DNA from: Allobosea lathyri
GTDB taxonomy: Bacteria > Pseudomonadota > Alphaproteobacteria > Rhizobiales > Beijerinckiaceae
Reading direction: 5' to 3'
Assembly (NCBI RefSeq): GCF_900108245.1
Contig: NZ_FNUY01000013.1
Coordinates: forward strand, 1 to 64,000
Length of the DNA: 64,000 nucleotides
How positions within the stretch are numbered: position 1 is the stretch's first letter; each line of letters begins with the position of its first letter. The notes under the pieces are model-generated. The model saw nothing but the letters and a program-made list of their open reading frames with translations. It ran no database searches and had not been told where the DNA came from. Below, one piece after another: positions 15,421 to 23,218 of the stretch. The position numbers and the translations under genes were made by a program.

Positions 15421-16447
15421 GGCGCAGCGCCGGCTTCTCGACCAGGAACCACGACAAGGCCGCCAGAACGAGGGTTACGGCCAGCGACGGCCACAGCAAT
15501 ATGAACACGCCAAGGCTCGGAAACAGCGCATGCAGCATCTGCTGCACCGGCCAGCCATAGAGATAAGCGCCGTAGGACAGGTCGGCCGACGGCTCCGTAT
15601 GCCAGCGGGTCAATGACGGCGCCATCGCCAGGACAAGGATGCCCCAGGCCGTTCCGACATAGAGGGCAGCTTTGTAGAGCGGTGTATGCGATAGCACCGC
15701 GAGAACGACGAGCAGCAGGGCAAGCCCCGGCAGCGAAAGCGGCACACGGTCTCGCCAGAGATAGATCAGGCTGCCGGACAGAAAGATCAGAGGCAGGCGC
15801 AGCACGGTCTCCCCCCATTTGACGTCATGGGGCGCGGCGATCTCGCGCAGGACGACCGCAACGACCAGAACACAGCCGATTCCGAGCGCGAGCCTGCGCA
15901 TCTGCAACAGACCTGCGACGCCCGCGACGAGCACGCCGAGATAGCAGAAGGTCTCGTATTTCAGCGTCCAGACCGTCCCCATCGGAAATTGGAGCGGATT
16001 CGTCTCGAAGACGCCCGGCAGCGCCGCAGCGCTCTTGAAGGTCGTCAACGTGCCCTGGATGAAGCGCCAGAGTCGCGGATCGGTGAGGTATGACGCCAGG
16101 TCGAGGCGCGTCATCGCCCCCCCGATCAGAAAGGCCACGACGAGCGTCGCCGCGACCAGGCCAGGCACGATCCGGAGCACGCGCGCCAGCGAATAGTCGC
16201 GCCAGCCCCGGCGGACGAAGCTCATCGTCACCAGAAAGCCCGAGATCGCGAAGAAGGCGTTGACGGCATGCTCGCCGAGCGTGAACCCGGTGCTCTGGAA
16301 CAGGGGCTCGTCTTCGACCAGGCCAGTGGTGACGCTGAACGCATGCGACACCACCACCGCCAGCGCCAGGACCAGCCGAAGCAGGCCAAAATTGTTGCGC
16401 CCGCAGACCAGCGCATCCGCGAAGCACTCTAAGCGCGGGCGGGTCAC
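15392..16447 (-). CDS. Acyltransferase family 3 membrane protein (OafA-like)
   Basis: 351 aa polytopic membrane enzyme of the AT3 family, which O-acylates surface polysaccharides or modifies lipids. The N-terminal motif is FGLLRLVLALAVVVSHAFSV with the conserved His of the family, followed by NAFFAISGFLVTMSFVRRGW and about ten hydrophobic helices. The GTG at 16447 overlaps the TGA of the upstream glycosyltransferase as GTGA, giving translational coupling; an ATG further upstream would lie inside that gene. The 3' end overlaps the convergent CatB-type gene. Together with its neighbours it probably decorates an exopolysaccharide or O-antigen. Confidence 0.87.
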   Translation of the reverse strand: MTRPRLECFADALVCGRNNFGLLRLVLALAVVVSHAFSVTTGLVEDEPLFQSTGFTLGEHAVNAFFAISGFLVTMSFVRRGWRDYSLARVLRIVPGLVAATLVVAFLIGGAMTRLDLASYLTDPRLWRFIQGTLTTFKSAAALPGVFETNPLQFPMGTVWTLKYETFCYLGVLVAGVAGLLQMRRLALGIGCVLVVAVVLREIAAPHDVKWGETVLRLPLIFLSGSLIYLWRDRVPLSLPGLALLLVVLAVLSHTPLYKAALYVGTAWGILVLAMAPSLTRWHTEPSADLSYGAYLYGWPVQQMLHALFPSLGVFILLWPSLAVTLVLAALSWFLVEKPALRLKRRWLLGP

Positions 16448-17328
16448 GCAACCGTCTCCAGATGCTCGCGCGCAAGCGCCGTCGCGCCGCGCTGCCATGC
16501 CCATGCCCCGGCGACCGAACCGGCATGGGCGAACATCTTGTCCTGATTCAGGAAAATGCCATAACCAATTGATTTCGCGATATTTCCGATGGTTTTTATC
16601 CCACTGGGCACAGGCAGGCCGTATTTGTGCGCGACATAGCGTTCCGACCAGGCGAGGTGCCAGCGTGCCCGAAAGCGCCGCTTCGCGGAAGAGCCGCTCG
16701 AACGCCCCCTGCCATGCCCGGTCTCGGCTCCATCGACATGCACGAGAGCATGGCCGGAATCGCGCATGCGGCGGCAGAGATCGTCATCTTCGTAGAATAG
16801 GAAGATCGCCGGATCGAAGCCGCCGAGCTTGAGAAACACCTCCCGGCGGATGAGCAGGCAGGCGCCGGACAGGAACGGCAGGCAGGCATCGCCTTCGGGG
16901 ATGTCCATGTCGCCGGCCCGATTGAGATGAGCGGGTGAAAGCAGCGAGCGTGGCTGCAGGAAAACCCGGCCGGATGGCTCGATGATGCGGGGAGCGAGCA
17001 TGCCGGCATCCGGATAGAGCTCGGCCGCCGCCAGCAGCGCGGCAGCCGCGCCCCGCCGCAATTCGAGATCGGGATTGACGATCAGGACATAGGGCGTGGT
17101 GCTGGCCGCAACGCCCTGATTGTTGGCGCGGCCATAACCCTCATTTCGGAGGTTGGCGATGACCACGGCACCACGCGCCCTGGCGATCTCGCCACTGCCG
17201 TCGCTGCTGGCATTGTCGACGACAAGCGCCGGGACCCCCTCGCCTGCAAGAGCGTCGAGACAGGCCGGAAGAACCTCGGCACTGTCATAGCTGACGACGA
17301 TGGCGGTGATGGATTCGGCAAACCGCAT
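16444..17328 (-). CDS. Glycosyltransferase family 2 (rhamnosyltransferase-like)
   Basis: 294 aa GT-A glycosyltransferase. The nucleotide-sugar fold starts at ITAIVVSYDSAEVLPACLDAL, with VVDNASSDGS, a variant DxD in VLIVNPDLELRRG, and the acceptor-side block LPFLSGACLLIRREVFLKLGG plus FFYEDDDLCRRMRDSGH. This layout matches WbbL-like rhamnosyltransferases of O-antigen and exopolysaccharide synthesis. No membrane segment is seen, so it should act on the cytoplasmic side. It is coupled to the acyltransferase downstream by GTGA. The donor sugar cannot be assigned. Confidence 0.87.
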   Translation of the reverse strand: MRFAESITAIVVSYDSAEVLPACLDALAGEGVPALVVDNASSDGSGEIARARGAVVIANLRNEGYGRANNQGVAASTTPYVLIVNPDLELRRGAAAALLAAAELYPDAGMLAPRIIEPSGRVFLQPRSLLSPAHLNRAGDMDIPEGDACLPFLSGACLLIRREVFLKLGGFDPAIFLFYEDDDLCRRMRDSGHALVHVDGAETGHGRGRSSGSSAKRRFRARWHLAWSERYVAHKYGLPVPSGIKTIGNIAKSIGYGIFLNQDKMFAHAGSVAGAWAWQRGATALAREHLETVA

Positions 17329-17371
17329 CAGGGGGTTGTGGCCGCGATGGCGGCTTCAAGGCAAGCGGAAA

Positions 17372-17671
17372 TCACCGCTTGTCCAAAGCGCCGATCTCGC
17401 GCTGCACGCTCGAGCGCTCCGATGCGTCGCAGGAGCGCGGCGCCTTGTAGGAGCTCACGGCGAAGGTGGCGTTCGCGCTGACGAAGCGCGGGCGTTCCTG
17501 CTGGTCGAGCCGGGCGATGATGTGTGCCCTGTCGACGCGCAGGCCGCAATCATAGGCGCGTGACACCCGCGCGGCCAGGTATTCCGGTGTGCCCGGCAGC
17601 GGGCCGACCGTCGTGCAGGCGGCAAGGCCGAGCAGGACCGGCGCGGCAAGGCAGAGTTTCAGCGAGGACAT
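17372..17671 (-). CDS. Small lipoprotein, paralogue of the adjacent upstream lipoprotein
   Basis: 99 aa with a lipoprotein leader (MSSLKLCLAAPVLLGLAACTT, lipobox LAAC). The mature part has cysteines in RAYDCGLRVD and APRSCDASERSSVQREI. Spacing and surrounding residues match the protein encoded just upstream (17684-18064), so the two look like diverged tandem paralogues. I do not recognise a named family. It lies 12 bp behind that gene and ends the aspS transcription unit. ATG at 17671 preferred over a GTG one codon earlier. Confidence 0.7.
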   Translation of the reverse strand: MSSLKLCLAAPVLLGLAACTTVGPLPGTPEYLAARVSRAYDCGLRVDRAHIIARLDQQERPRFVSANATFAVSSYKAPRSCDASERSSVQREIGALDKR

Positions 17672-17683
17672 CACGGCACGGGA

Positions 17684-18064
17684 TCAGAGCGCGTCGAACT
17701 TTCCGGCGCGGATGCGTGACATCCGCTCCTTCACGGCCGCACGCTCCTCCGGCAAGCACGCCTGAGGCTGGATATCCTGATTGATCGTCTCGGCTTCCGA
17801 CACGGTGACATAGGTCGAACGTGCGCCTGCGACCTGTTCGGGGGTCGCGCCGCGCGCAACCTCAGCCGCAATGAAACGGTCCAGCGTGCTGGCGCGCGGA
17901 TAGCCCGCCTTGCAGGCGACCGACCGCGAAACCAGGCTCGCAAGCTCCGACGCCCTGCCCGCGCTGGGATTGGCCTGGCCGGCAACGCAGGCCGAGAGCG
18001 GGAAGGCAAGCAGGCAGGCGAGCGCAAGCAGCCGCGCGACAGGCAAGGCAGGCAGGGCAGGCAT
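17684..18064 (-). CDS. Small lipoprotein of unknown function
   Basis: 126 aa. The leader MPALPALPVARLLALACLLA ends in a lipobox (LSAC). The coding of the first residues uses a short GGCAGGCA-type repeat. The mature part contains SRSVACKAGYPRASTLDRFI, ARSTYVTVSEAETINQ and QACLPEERAAVKERM. The paired cysteines could form a disulfide in the periplasm. It begins 6 bp after aspS, so it is probably cotranscribed, and its paralogue follows. Function unknown. Confidence 0.7.
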   Translation of the reverse strand: MPALPALPVARLLALACLLAFPLSACVAGQANPSAGRASELASLVSRSVACKAGYPRASTLDRFIAAEVARGATPEQVAGARSTYVTVSEAETINQDIQPQACLPEERAAVKERMSRIRAGKFDAL

Positions 18065-18070
18065 CTTGGA

Positions 18071-19855
18071 TCAGCCGTTCTTCTCGGGCGCGTTGACGCG
18101 CAGATGCGCCTCGCGAAGCTGCTTGGGAGAGGCTTCGGACGGCGCGCCCATCAGCAGATCGACCGCCTGCTGGTTCATGGGGAACAGCGCGACTTCACGC
18201 AGGTTCGTAGCACCGGCCAGGAGCATGATGATGCGGTCGACACCGGCTGCCATGCCGCCATGGGGCGGTGCGCCGTACTGGAAGGCGCGATACATGCCGC
18301 CGAAGCGCTCGATCACGGTCTCCTCGCCATAGCCGGCGATCTCGAAGGCCTTCACCATCGCTTCGGGGCGGTGGTTGCGGATGCCGCCGGAGGCCAGCTC
18401 ATAGCCGTTGCAGGCGATGTCGTACTGGAAGGCCTTGATCGCCAGCGGATCGTCGTTCTTCAGCGATTCCAGCCCGCCCTGGGGCATCGAGAACGGGTTG
18501 TGCGAGAAATCGACCCGCTTGTCCTCCTCGTTGTACTCGTACATCGGGAAGTCGACGATCCAGGCGAAGGCGAAGGCGTTCTCGTCGATCAGGCCGAGCT
18601 CGGACCCGACCTTGTTACGGGCCGCACCGGCGAATTTGTAGAACTTGTCGGGGTTGCCGGCGGCGAAGAAGCAGGCATCCCCGCCCTTCAGCCCCATCTG
18701 GGCGACGATAGCGGCCACGCGCTCGGGGCCGATATTGTTGGCGATCGGCCCTTGCCCTTCGCCGTCTTCCTTGATCATCAGATAGCCGAGCCCCGGCTGA
18801 CCCTCGCCCTGGGCCCAGGAGTTCATCCTGTCGCAGAAAGCGCGGCTGCCACCCTTCGGGCCGGGAATGGCCCAGACGCGGTTCTTCTCGTCTTCGAGGA
18901 TGCGGGAGAAGACCTTGAAGCCCGAGCCGCGGAAATGCTCGGAGACGTCCTGCATCACCAGCGGGTTGCGCAGGTCCGGCTTGTCGGAGCCGTATTTGCG
19001 GATCGACTCGGCGTAAGGAATGCGCGGCCAGTTCTTGGTCACGGACTTGCCGCCGCCGAACTCCTCGAAGACACCGGCGATGACCGGCTCCATCGTGGCG
19101 AAGACGTCCTCCTGCTCGACGAAGCTCATCTCGACGTCGAGCTGATAGAACTCGCCGGGCAGGCGATCGGCACGCGGGTCCTCGTCGCGGAAGCAGGGCG
19201 CGATCTGGAAATAGCGGTCGAAGCCCGCCATCATCAGCAGCTGCTTGTACTGCTGCGGCGCCTGCGGCAGCGCATAGAACTTGCCGGGATGAAGGCGGCT
19301 CGGCACCAGGAAGTCGCGCGCGCCTTCCGGCGAGGACGCCGTCAGGATCGGCGTCTGGAATTCGGAGAAGCCGGAATTCTTCATCCGCGTCCGCAGCGAG
19401 TCGATCACCTTGCCGCGCAGCATGATGTTGTTGTGCAGCTTTTCGCGGCGCAGATCGAGGAAGCGGTATTTCAGCCGTGTGTCCTCGGGATATTCGAGAT
19501 CGCCGAAGACCGGCAGCGGCAGCTCGGCGGCAGGGCCGAGCACCTCGATGCCGGTCGCGAAGACCTCGACCGCGCCGGTGGCGAGGTTGGCGTTCTCGGT
19601 GCCTTCGAGCCGGGCCTTGACCTTGCCGTCGATGCGCACGACCCATTCCGAGCGCACCACTTCCGCATTCGCGAAGGCCGGCGAATCCGGGTCGATGACC
19701 ACCTGGGTCACGCCGTAATGATCGCGCAGATCGATGAACAGCACGCCGCCATGATCGCGGATGCGGTGGCACCAGCCGGAGATGCGGACCTGGCTGCCGA
19801 TGTCGCTGTCGCGAAGGGCGCCGCAGGTGTGGGAACGGTAGCGATGCAAGGTCAC
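18071..19855 (-). CDS. aspS: Aspartyl-tRNA synthetase, non-discriminating type (Asp/Asn)
   Basis: Class II synthetase, 594 aa from the GTG at 19855 where the anticodon-binding domain begins (TLHRYRSHTCGALRDSDIG). Class II motif 2 is seen in FQIAPCFRDEDPRADR and motif 3 in GMAAGVDRIIMLLAG; the bacterial GAD-type insert lies between. His35 (in RIRDHGGVLF) and Gly85 (in RLEGTENAN) correspond to the two residues that make the Pseudomonas enzyme charge both tRNA-Asp and tRNA-Asn. This fits the GatCAB amidotransferase genes in the same window, which convert Asp-tRNA-Asn to Asn-tRNA-Asn. The protein heads an operon with two lipoproteins. Confidence 0.95.
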   Translation of the reverse strand: MTLHRYRSHTCGALRDSDIGSQVRISGWCHRIRDHGGVLFIDLRDHYGVTQVVIDPDSPAFANAEVVRSEWVVRIDGKVKARLEGTENANLATGAVEVFATGIEVLGPAAELPLPVFGDLEYPEDTRLKYRFLDLRREKLHNNIMLRGKVIDSLRTRMKNSGFSEFQTPILTASSPEGARDFLVPSRLHPGKFYALPQAPQQYKQLLMMAGFDRYFQIAPCFRDEDPRADRLPGEFYQLDVEMSFVEQEDVFATMEPVIAGVFEEFGGGKSVTKNWPRIPYAESIRKYGSDKPDLRNPLVMQDVSEHFRGSGFKVFSRILEDEKNRVWAIPGPKGGSRAFCDRMNSWAQGEGQPGLGYLMIKEDGEGQGPIANNIGPERVAAIVAQMGLKGGDACFFAAGNPDKFYKFAGAARNKVGSELGLIDENAFAFAWIVDFPMYEYNEEDKRVDFSHNPFSMPQGGLESLKNDDPLAIKAFQYDIACNGYELASGGIRNHRPEAMVKAFEIAGYGEETVIERFGGMYRAFQYGAPPHGGMAAGVDRIIMLLAGATNLREVALFPMNQQAVDLLMGAPSEASPKQLREAHLRVNAPEKNG

Positions 19856-20023
19856 GGAAAACGTCTCTCGAAAACGCGAATAGGCCCGCTTGCGGCAAGG
19901 CCTTGAACTGGGGCGTAAGCACACGCGGGCGGGCAGCTTGTCAAGGATGCGCAGGACAGAGCGCATGCGCATATGTAGCATCAAGTGCAGATAACCGCGA
20001 TCTCAGCCAGAAGGATATGCTGC

Positions 20024-20305
20024 GTGCGTGCAGAACTGTTAGCCGATCGACGCTTTGCCGCAGCCGGCCTTTGCGTGTTGATGACGATGCTGAGCTACAG
20101 CCCGGCCCTGGCCCAATCGCCGGCCTATCGCGCCGGCCTGAGGATCGCAAACAGCCGCCACTACGAGAAACCTGATTGCTATGCGCGGGTTTTCGCCATT
20201 CACGCGCGCCGCAGCAACCACCCGGAAAAGAGGAGCCACTGGTCGGCCCCGGCCGGCGGGGCCTTCAAGGGCGAACTCTGGAGCCAATGCGGCATCAGCC
20301 GATAA
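20024..20305 (+). CDS. Small secreted protein of unknown function
   Basis: 93 aa from a GTG at 20024 that has AGAAGGA about 8 nt upstream. A signal peptide (RRFAAAGLCVLMTMLSYSPALA) precedes a short basic mature part with two cysteines (KPDCYARVF and SQCGISR). It lies in the 500-bp gap between divergent aspS and rnd. Signal peptide, ribosome-binding site and placement support a real gene, but I recognise no family. Confidence 0.5.
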   Translation: MRAELLADRRFAAAGLCVLMTMLSYSPALAQSPAYRAGLRIANSRHYEKPDCYARVFAIHARRSNHPEKRSHWSAPAGGAFKGELWSQCGISR

Positions 20306-20354
20306 CCGCAGAGTGGACTCGACGTCTGCCCCCCTCCTCCGCTAAGCCCGGATC

Positions 20355-21494
20355 ATGAGCCTCATCACCACCACCCAGGATCTCGCCCACGCCTGCGCGC
20401 GCCTGGCGATGCATCCTTTCGTCACGGTCGATACCGAGTTCCTGCGGGAGACGACGTATTACCCCAAGCTCTGCCTGATCCAGCTTGCCTCGCCCGACGA
20501 AGCCGTGCTGGTGGATCCGCTTGCGCCCGAGATCGACCTCGCGCCGTTCCTCGAGCTGATGGCCAACGAGGCCGTGGTCAAGGTGTTCCATGCGGCTCGG
20601 CAGGATCTCGAGATCGTCTGGATCATCGGCCGCCTGATCCCCACGCCGCTCTTCGACACGCAGGTCGCGGCCATGGTCTGCGGCTATGGCGACTCGGTCG
20701 GTTACGAGCAGCTCGCCAACGATCTCGCCAAGGCGCGCATCGACAAATCCTCGCGCTTCACCGACTGGTCGCGCCGCCCGCTCAGCGAGGCGCAGCTGGT
20801 CTACGCCGAGTCCGACGTCACGCATCTGCGCGACATCTATCTGGCGCTCGACGCCGACATCAAGGCCAGCGGTCGCGAGACCTGGGTCGCGGAAGAAATG
20901 TCGGTGCTGAATTCGCCGGGCACCTATGAGGTCAAGCCCGAGAATGCCTGGCAGCGCCTGAAGGGCCGCATCCGCAAGCCCAAGGAACTCGCGCTATTGA
21001 TGGAGCTCGCGGCCTGGCGCGAACGCGAGGCGCAGACGCGCGACGTGCCGCGCCAGCGCGTTCTCAAGGACGATGCCATGATGGATATCGTCCAGCGTGC
21101 GCCACGTTCGGTCGAGGCGCTCGCCGAGCTGCGCTCCGTACCCAACGGCTTCGAGCGCTCGCGCGCCGGGGGCGAGGTGCTCGCGGCGATCGAACGCGGG
21201 CTCGCGCTCGATCCCAAGGGCCTGCCGCGCCTGGAGCGGGAACGTGGTCGCGCCGCCAATGGCGCAGTGCTCGATCTGCTCAAGGTCTTGCTCAAGGCCG
21301 TCGCCGATGCCGAGCGCGTCGCTCCGAAGATCATCGCCTCCTCGGACGATCTGGAGGCGATCGCCTCGGACGATCTCGCAGAGGTGCCGGCTTTGCAGGG
21401 CTGGCGCCGTGAGGTCTTCGGCGAGAAGGCGCTTGCGCTCAAGAGCGGGACGCTCAGCCTCAAGATCGCACGAGGTCGCGTTATCGTCGGCTGA
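20355..21494 (+). CDS. rnd: Ribonuclease D
   Basis: 3'-5' exoribonuclease of the DEDDy family, 379 aa, trimming tRNA and other stable RNA precursors. All acidic motifs are present: VDTEFLRETTYYP (motif I, near residue 23), HAARQDLEIV (motif II) and YAESDVTHLRDIY (motif III with the tyrosine). An HRDC domain follows (about residues 200-290: RQRVLKDDAMMDIVQRAPRS). The length is typical of the family. It is followed by a family-A inverted repeat that separates it from the convergent ppx gene. Confidence 0.94.
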   Translation: MSLITTTQDLAHACARLAMHPFVTVDTEFLRETTYYPKLCLIQLASPDEAVLVDPLAPEIDLAPFLELMANEAVVKVFHAARQDLEIVWIIGRLIPTPLFDTQVAAMVCGYGDSVGYEQLANDLAKARIDKSSRFTDWSRRPLSEAQLVYAESDVTHLRDIYLALDADIKASGRETWVAEEMSVLNSPGTYEVKPENAWQRLKGRIRKPKELALLMELAAWREREAQTRDVPRQRVLKDDAMMDIVQRAPRSVEALAELRSVPNGFERSRAGGEVLAAIERGLALDPKGLPRLERERGRAANGAVLDLLKVLLKAVADAERVAPKIIASSDDLEAIASDDLAEVPALQGWRREVFGEKALALKSGTLSLKIARGRVIVG

Positions 21495-21513
21495 GATCGA
21501 CCGACTACCCCTT

Positions 21514-21624
21514 CGAGCCCTCATCCTGAGGAGCGAACGGAGTTCGCGTCTCGAAGGATGATCCAGTCCACTCAGGAACCACCCTTCGAGACGCCGCTGC
21601 GCGGCTCCTCAGGGTGAGGGCTCG
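21514..21624. repeat. Long imperfect inverted repeat, family A, copy 2
   Basis: The termini CGAGCCCTCATCCTGAGG and CCTCAGGGTGAGGGCTCG pair with one mismatch, and the inner GCGTCTCGAAGG pairs with CCTTCGAGACGC. The sequence is closely related to copy 1 at 6421-6541. It lies between convergent rnd and ppx, the same context as copy 1, so it could serve as a shared terminator. Confidence 0.85.
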
Positions 21625-21643
21625 GGTTCCATCTCGCTAATGG

Positions 21644-23218
21644 TCAGAGACGCGCGATCTCGTAATCGCGCCCCAGAAGCCGCGCCAGCTGCTTCAGCCG
21701 CCCGATGACCCTCTCGCTGGCGAGCGGGTAGAGATCGGCCGGGAAGCGCAGGATCAGCCGGCCATCGACACAGGTCGCCGGCAGCCGCCCCAGAATGCCC
21801 GGCATGCCGGCCGAGAGCAGATAGGCGACGCGGAAGATCGCCGCCAGTAGCAGTGCCCGCTCCAGGATCGGCGGCGGCACCAGACCCCGCAGCGCCATGG
21901 CGGCCGGTGACGAGGCCTTCAACCCCGCATAGCGGTGAAAGATCGTCAGCGCGAGGAAGGCCCGGCCGACATGATCGACCCCGGTGAAATAAGCGTGGGC
22001 GACGACATTCATGCTCTGCTCGCCGCGATAATCGGGATGGGCGCGCCAGCCGATATCGGAGAGCAGGCAGACCGATTCGATCAATCTGCGCGACGGTTCG
22101 TCCTCTGACAGGCCGGCCGTTTCGATGATCGTGCGCGTCCAGGCGATCAGCTCGGCCGCATGGCGGGGATCGCGGGCGCGCAGGTGGTTGTAGTCCTTGG
22201 CCGAGCGCAGCAGCGGGTCGGCCGCGCGCTCTTCCGGCGACAGCTGCTCATGCAGGAGGCCTTCACGCACGCCCTGCGCGGAGACGATGACGCTGCGCGG
22301 CCTGCCGCGCTTGATCAGCTCGTCCAGAACCAGCGCGCCATAGGAGAGCAAGGGCCGGCGGGCCGACGAGACGGCATCGATCGCATCGAGCACGACCGCA
22401 TCCGCCCGTTCGACCAGCCGGGCGAAATCGGCGATGTCGCGAGCCGGAATGGTGTAGCCGTGCATGACGTTGAGCGGATAGCGCGACTGGCGCTGATGCA
22501 GGGTCGCCAGCGCGCGCCAGGTGCCGCCGACGGCGTAGAAGTCGCGCCCCTTCATCGCGGCGAGCTGAGGCAGCTTGTCGAGCTCGTCCTTGACGATCTT
22601 CTCGGCCGCCTTGAGCGAGCCCTTGGAACGGTCGAGCAAGGCAAGGCCGCCCAGCGGGACGCTCGCGCCCTCGCCGACCTCACCGCCGGAAATGCTGATC
22701 AGCTCCAGGCTGCCGCCGCCGAGGTCGCCGACCACGCCATCGGGATTGTCGAAGCCGGAGACGACGCCGAGCCCGGACAGGATCGCCTCGCGATCGCCCG
22801 AGATCAGCTCGATCGGCTGGCCGATCGCCTCCTCGGCCCGCGCGATGAATTCAGGCCCGTTGCTGGCGTAGCGCGCCGCAGCGGTCGCGATGACGCGGAT
22901 CGAGCCGACATGCATGGCCTCGCAGAGAATGCGGAAGCGGACCAGCGCGGAGATCGCTTTCGCCATCGCGTCGACCGCGAGCCGGCCTGTGCTCGCGACC
23001 TGACGGCCAAGCCCGGCCATCTCCTTCTCGTTGAAGACCTGTGCGGGAGCCCGCGCCAGATTTTCATAGACGACGAGGCGGACCGAGTTCGAGCCGATGT
23101 CGATGATGGCGAGAGTGCCGCCCTGGCTCAGGCGGCCGGGAGCCTGCGCCACTTCAGCGCTTTTTCCCGCCGTGCCTGGAGAGGGAGCGGGGACTTGAAT
23201 TGGAGAGTGATTTTCCAC
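21644..23218 (-). CDS. ppx: Exopolyphosphatase (Ppx/GppA family)
   Basis: 524 aa. The ASKHA-fold phosphate-binding motifs are clear: TLAIIDIGSNSVRLVVYEN near residue 35 and GVVGDLGGGSLELISISGG near residue 145. A C-terminal HD-type helical domain follows (around residues 310-500). It releases phosphate from polyphosphate ends or, as a GppA, hydrolyses pppGpp; the two cannot be separated reliably by sequence. The start at 23218 lies 65 bp inside the end of ppk1, so the pair is translationally coupled. This gives one operon for both making and degrading polyphosphate. Confidence 0.92.
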   Translation of the reverse strand: MENHSPIQVPAPSPGTAGKSAEVAQAPGRLSQGGTLAIIDIGSNSVRLVVYENLARAPAQVFNEKEMAGLGRQVASTGRLAVDAMAKAISALVRFRILCEAMHVGSIRVIATAAARYASNGPEFIARAEEAIGQPIELISGDREAILSGLGVVSGFDNPDGVVGDLGGGSLELISISGGEVGEGASVPLGGLALLDRSKGSLKAAEKIVKDELDKLPQLAAMKGRDFYAVGGTWRALATLHQRQSRYPLNVMHGYTIPARDIADFARLVERADAVVLDAIDAVSSARRPLLSYGALVLDELIKRGRPRSVIVSAQGVREGLLHEQLSPEERAADPLLRSAKDYNHLRARDPRHAAELIAWTRTIIETAGLSEDEPSRRLIESVCLLSDIGWRAHPDYRGEQSMNVVAHAYFTGVDHVGRAFLALTIFHRYAGLKASSPAAMALRGLVPPPILERALLLAAIFRVAYLLSAGMPGILGRLPATCVDGRLILRFPADLYPLASERVIGRLKQLARLLGRDYEIARL

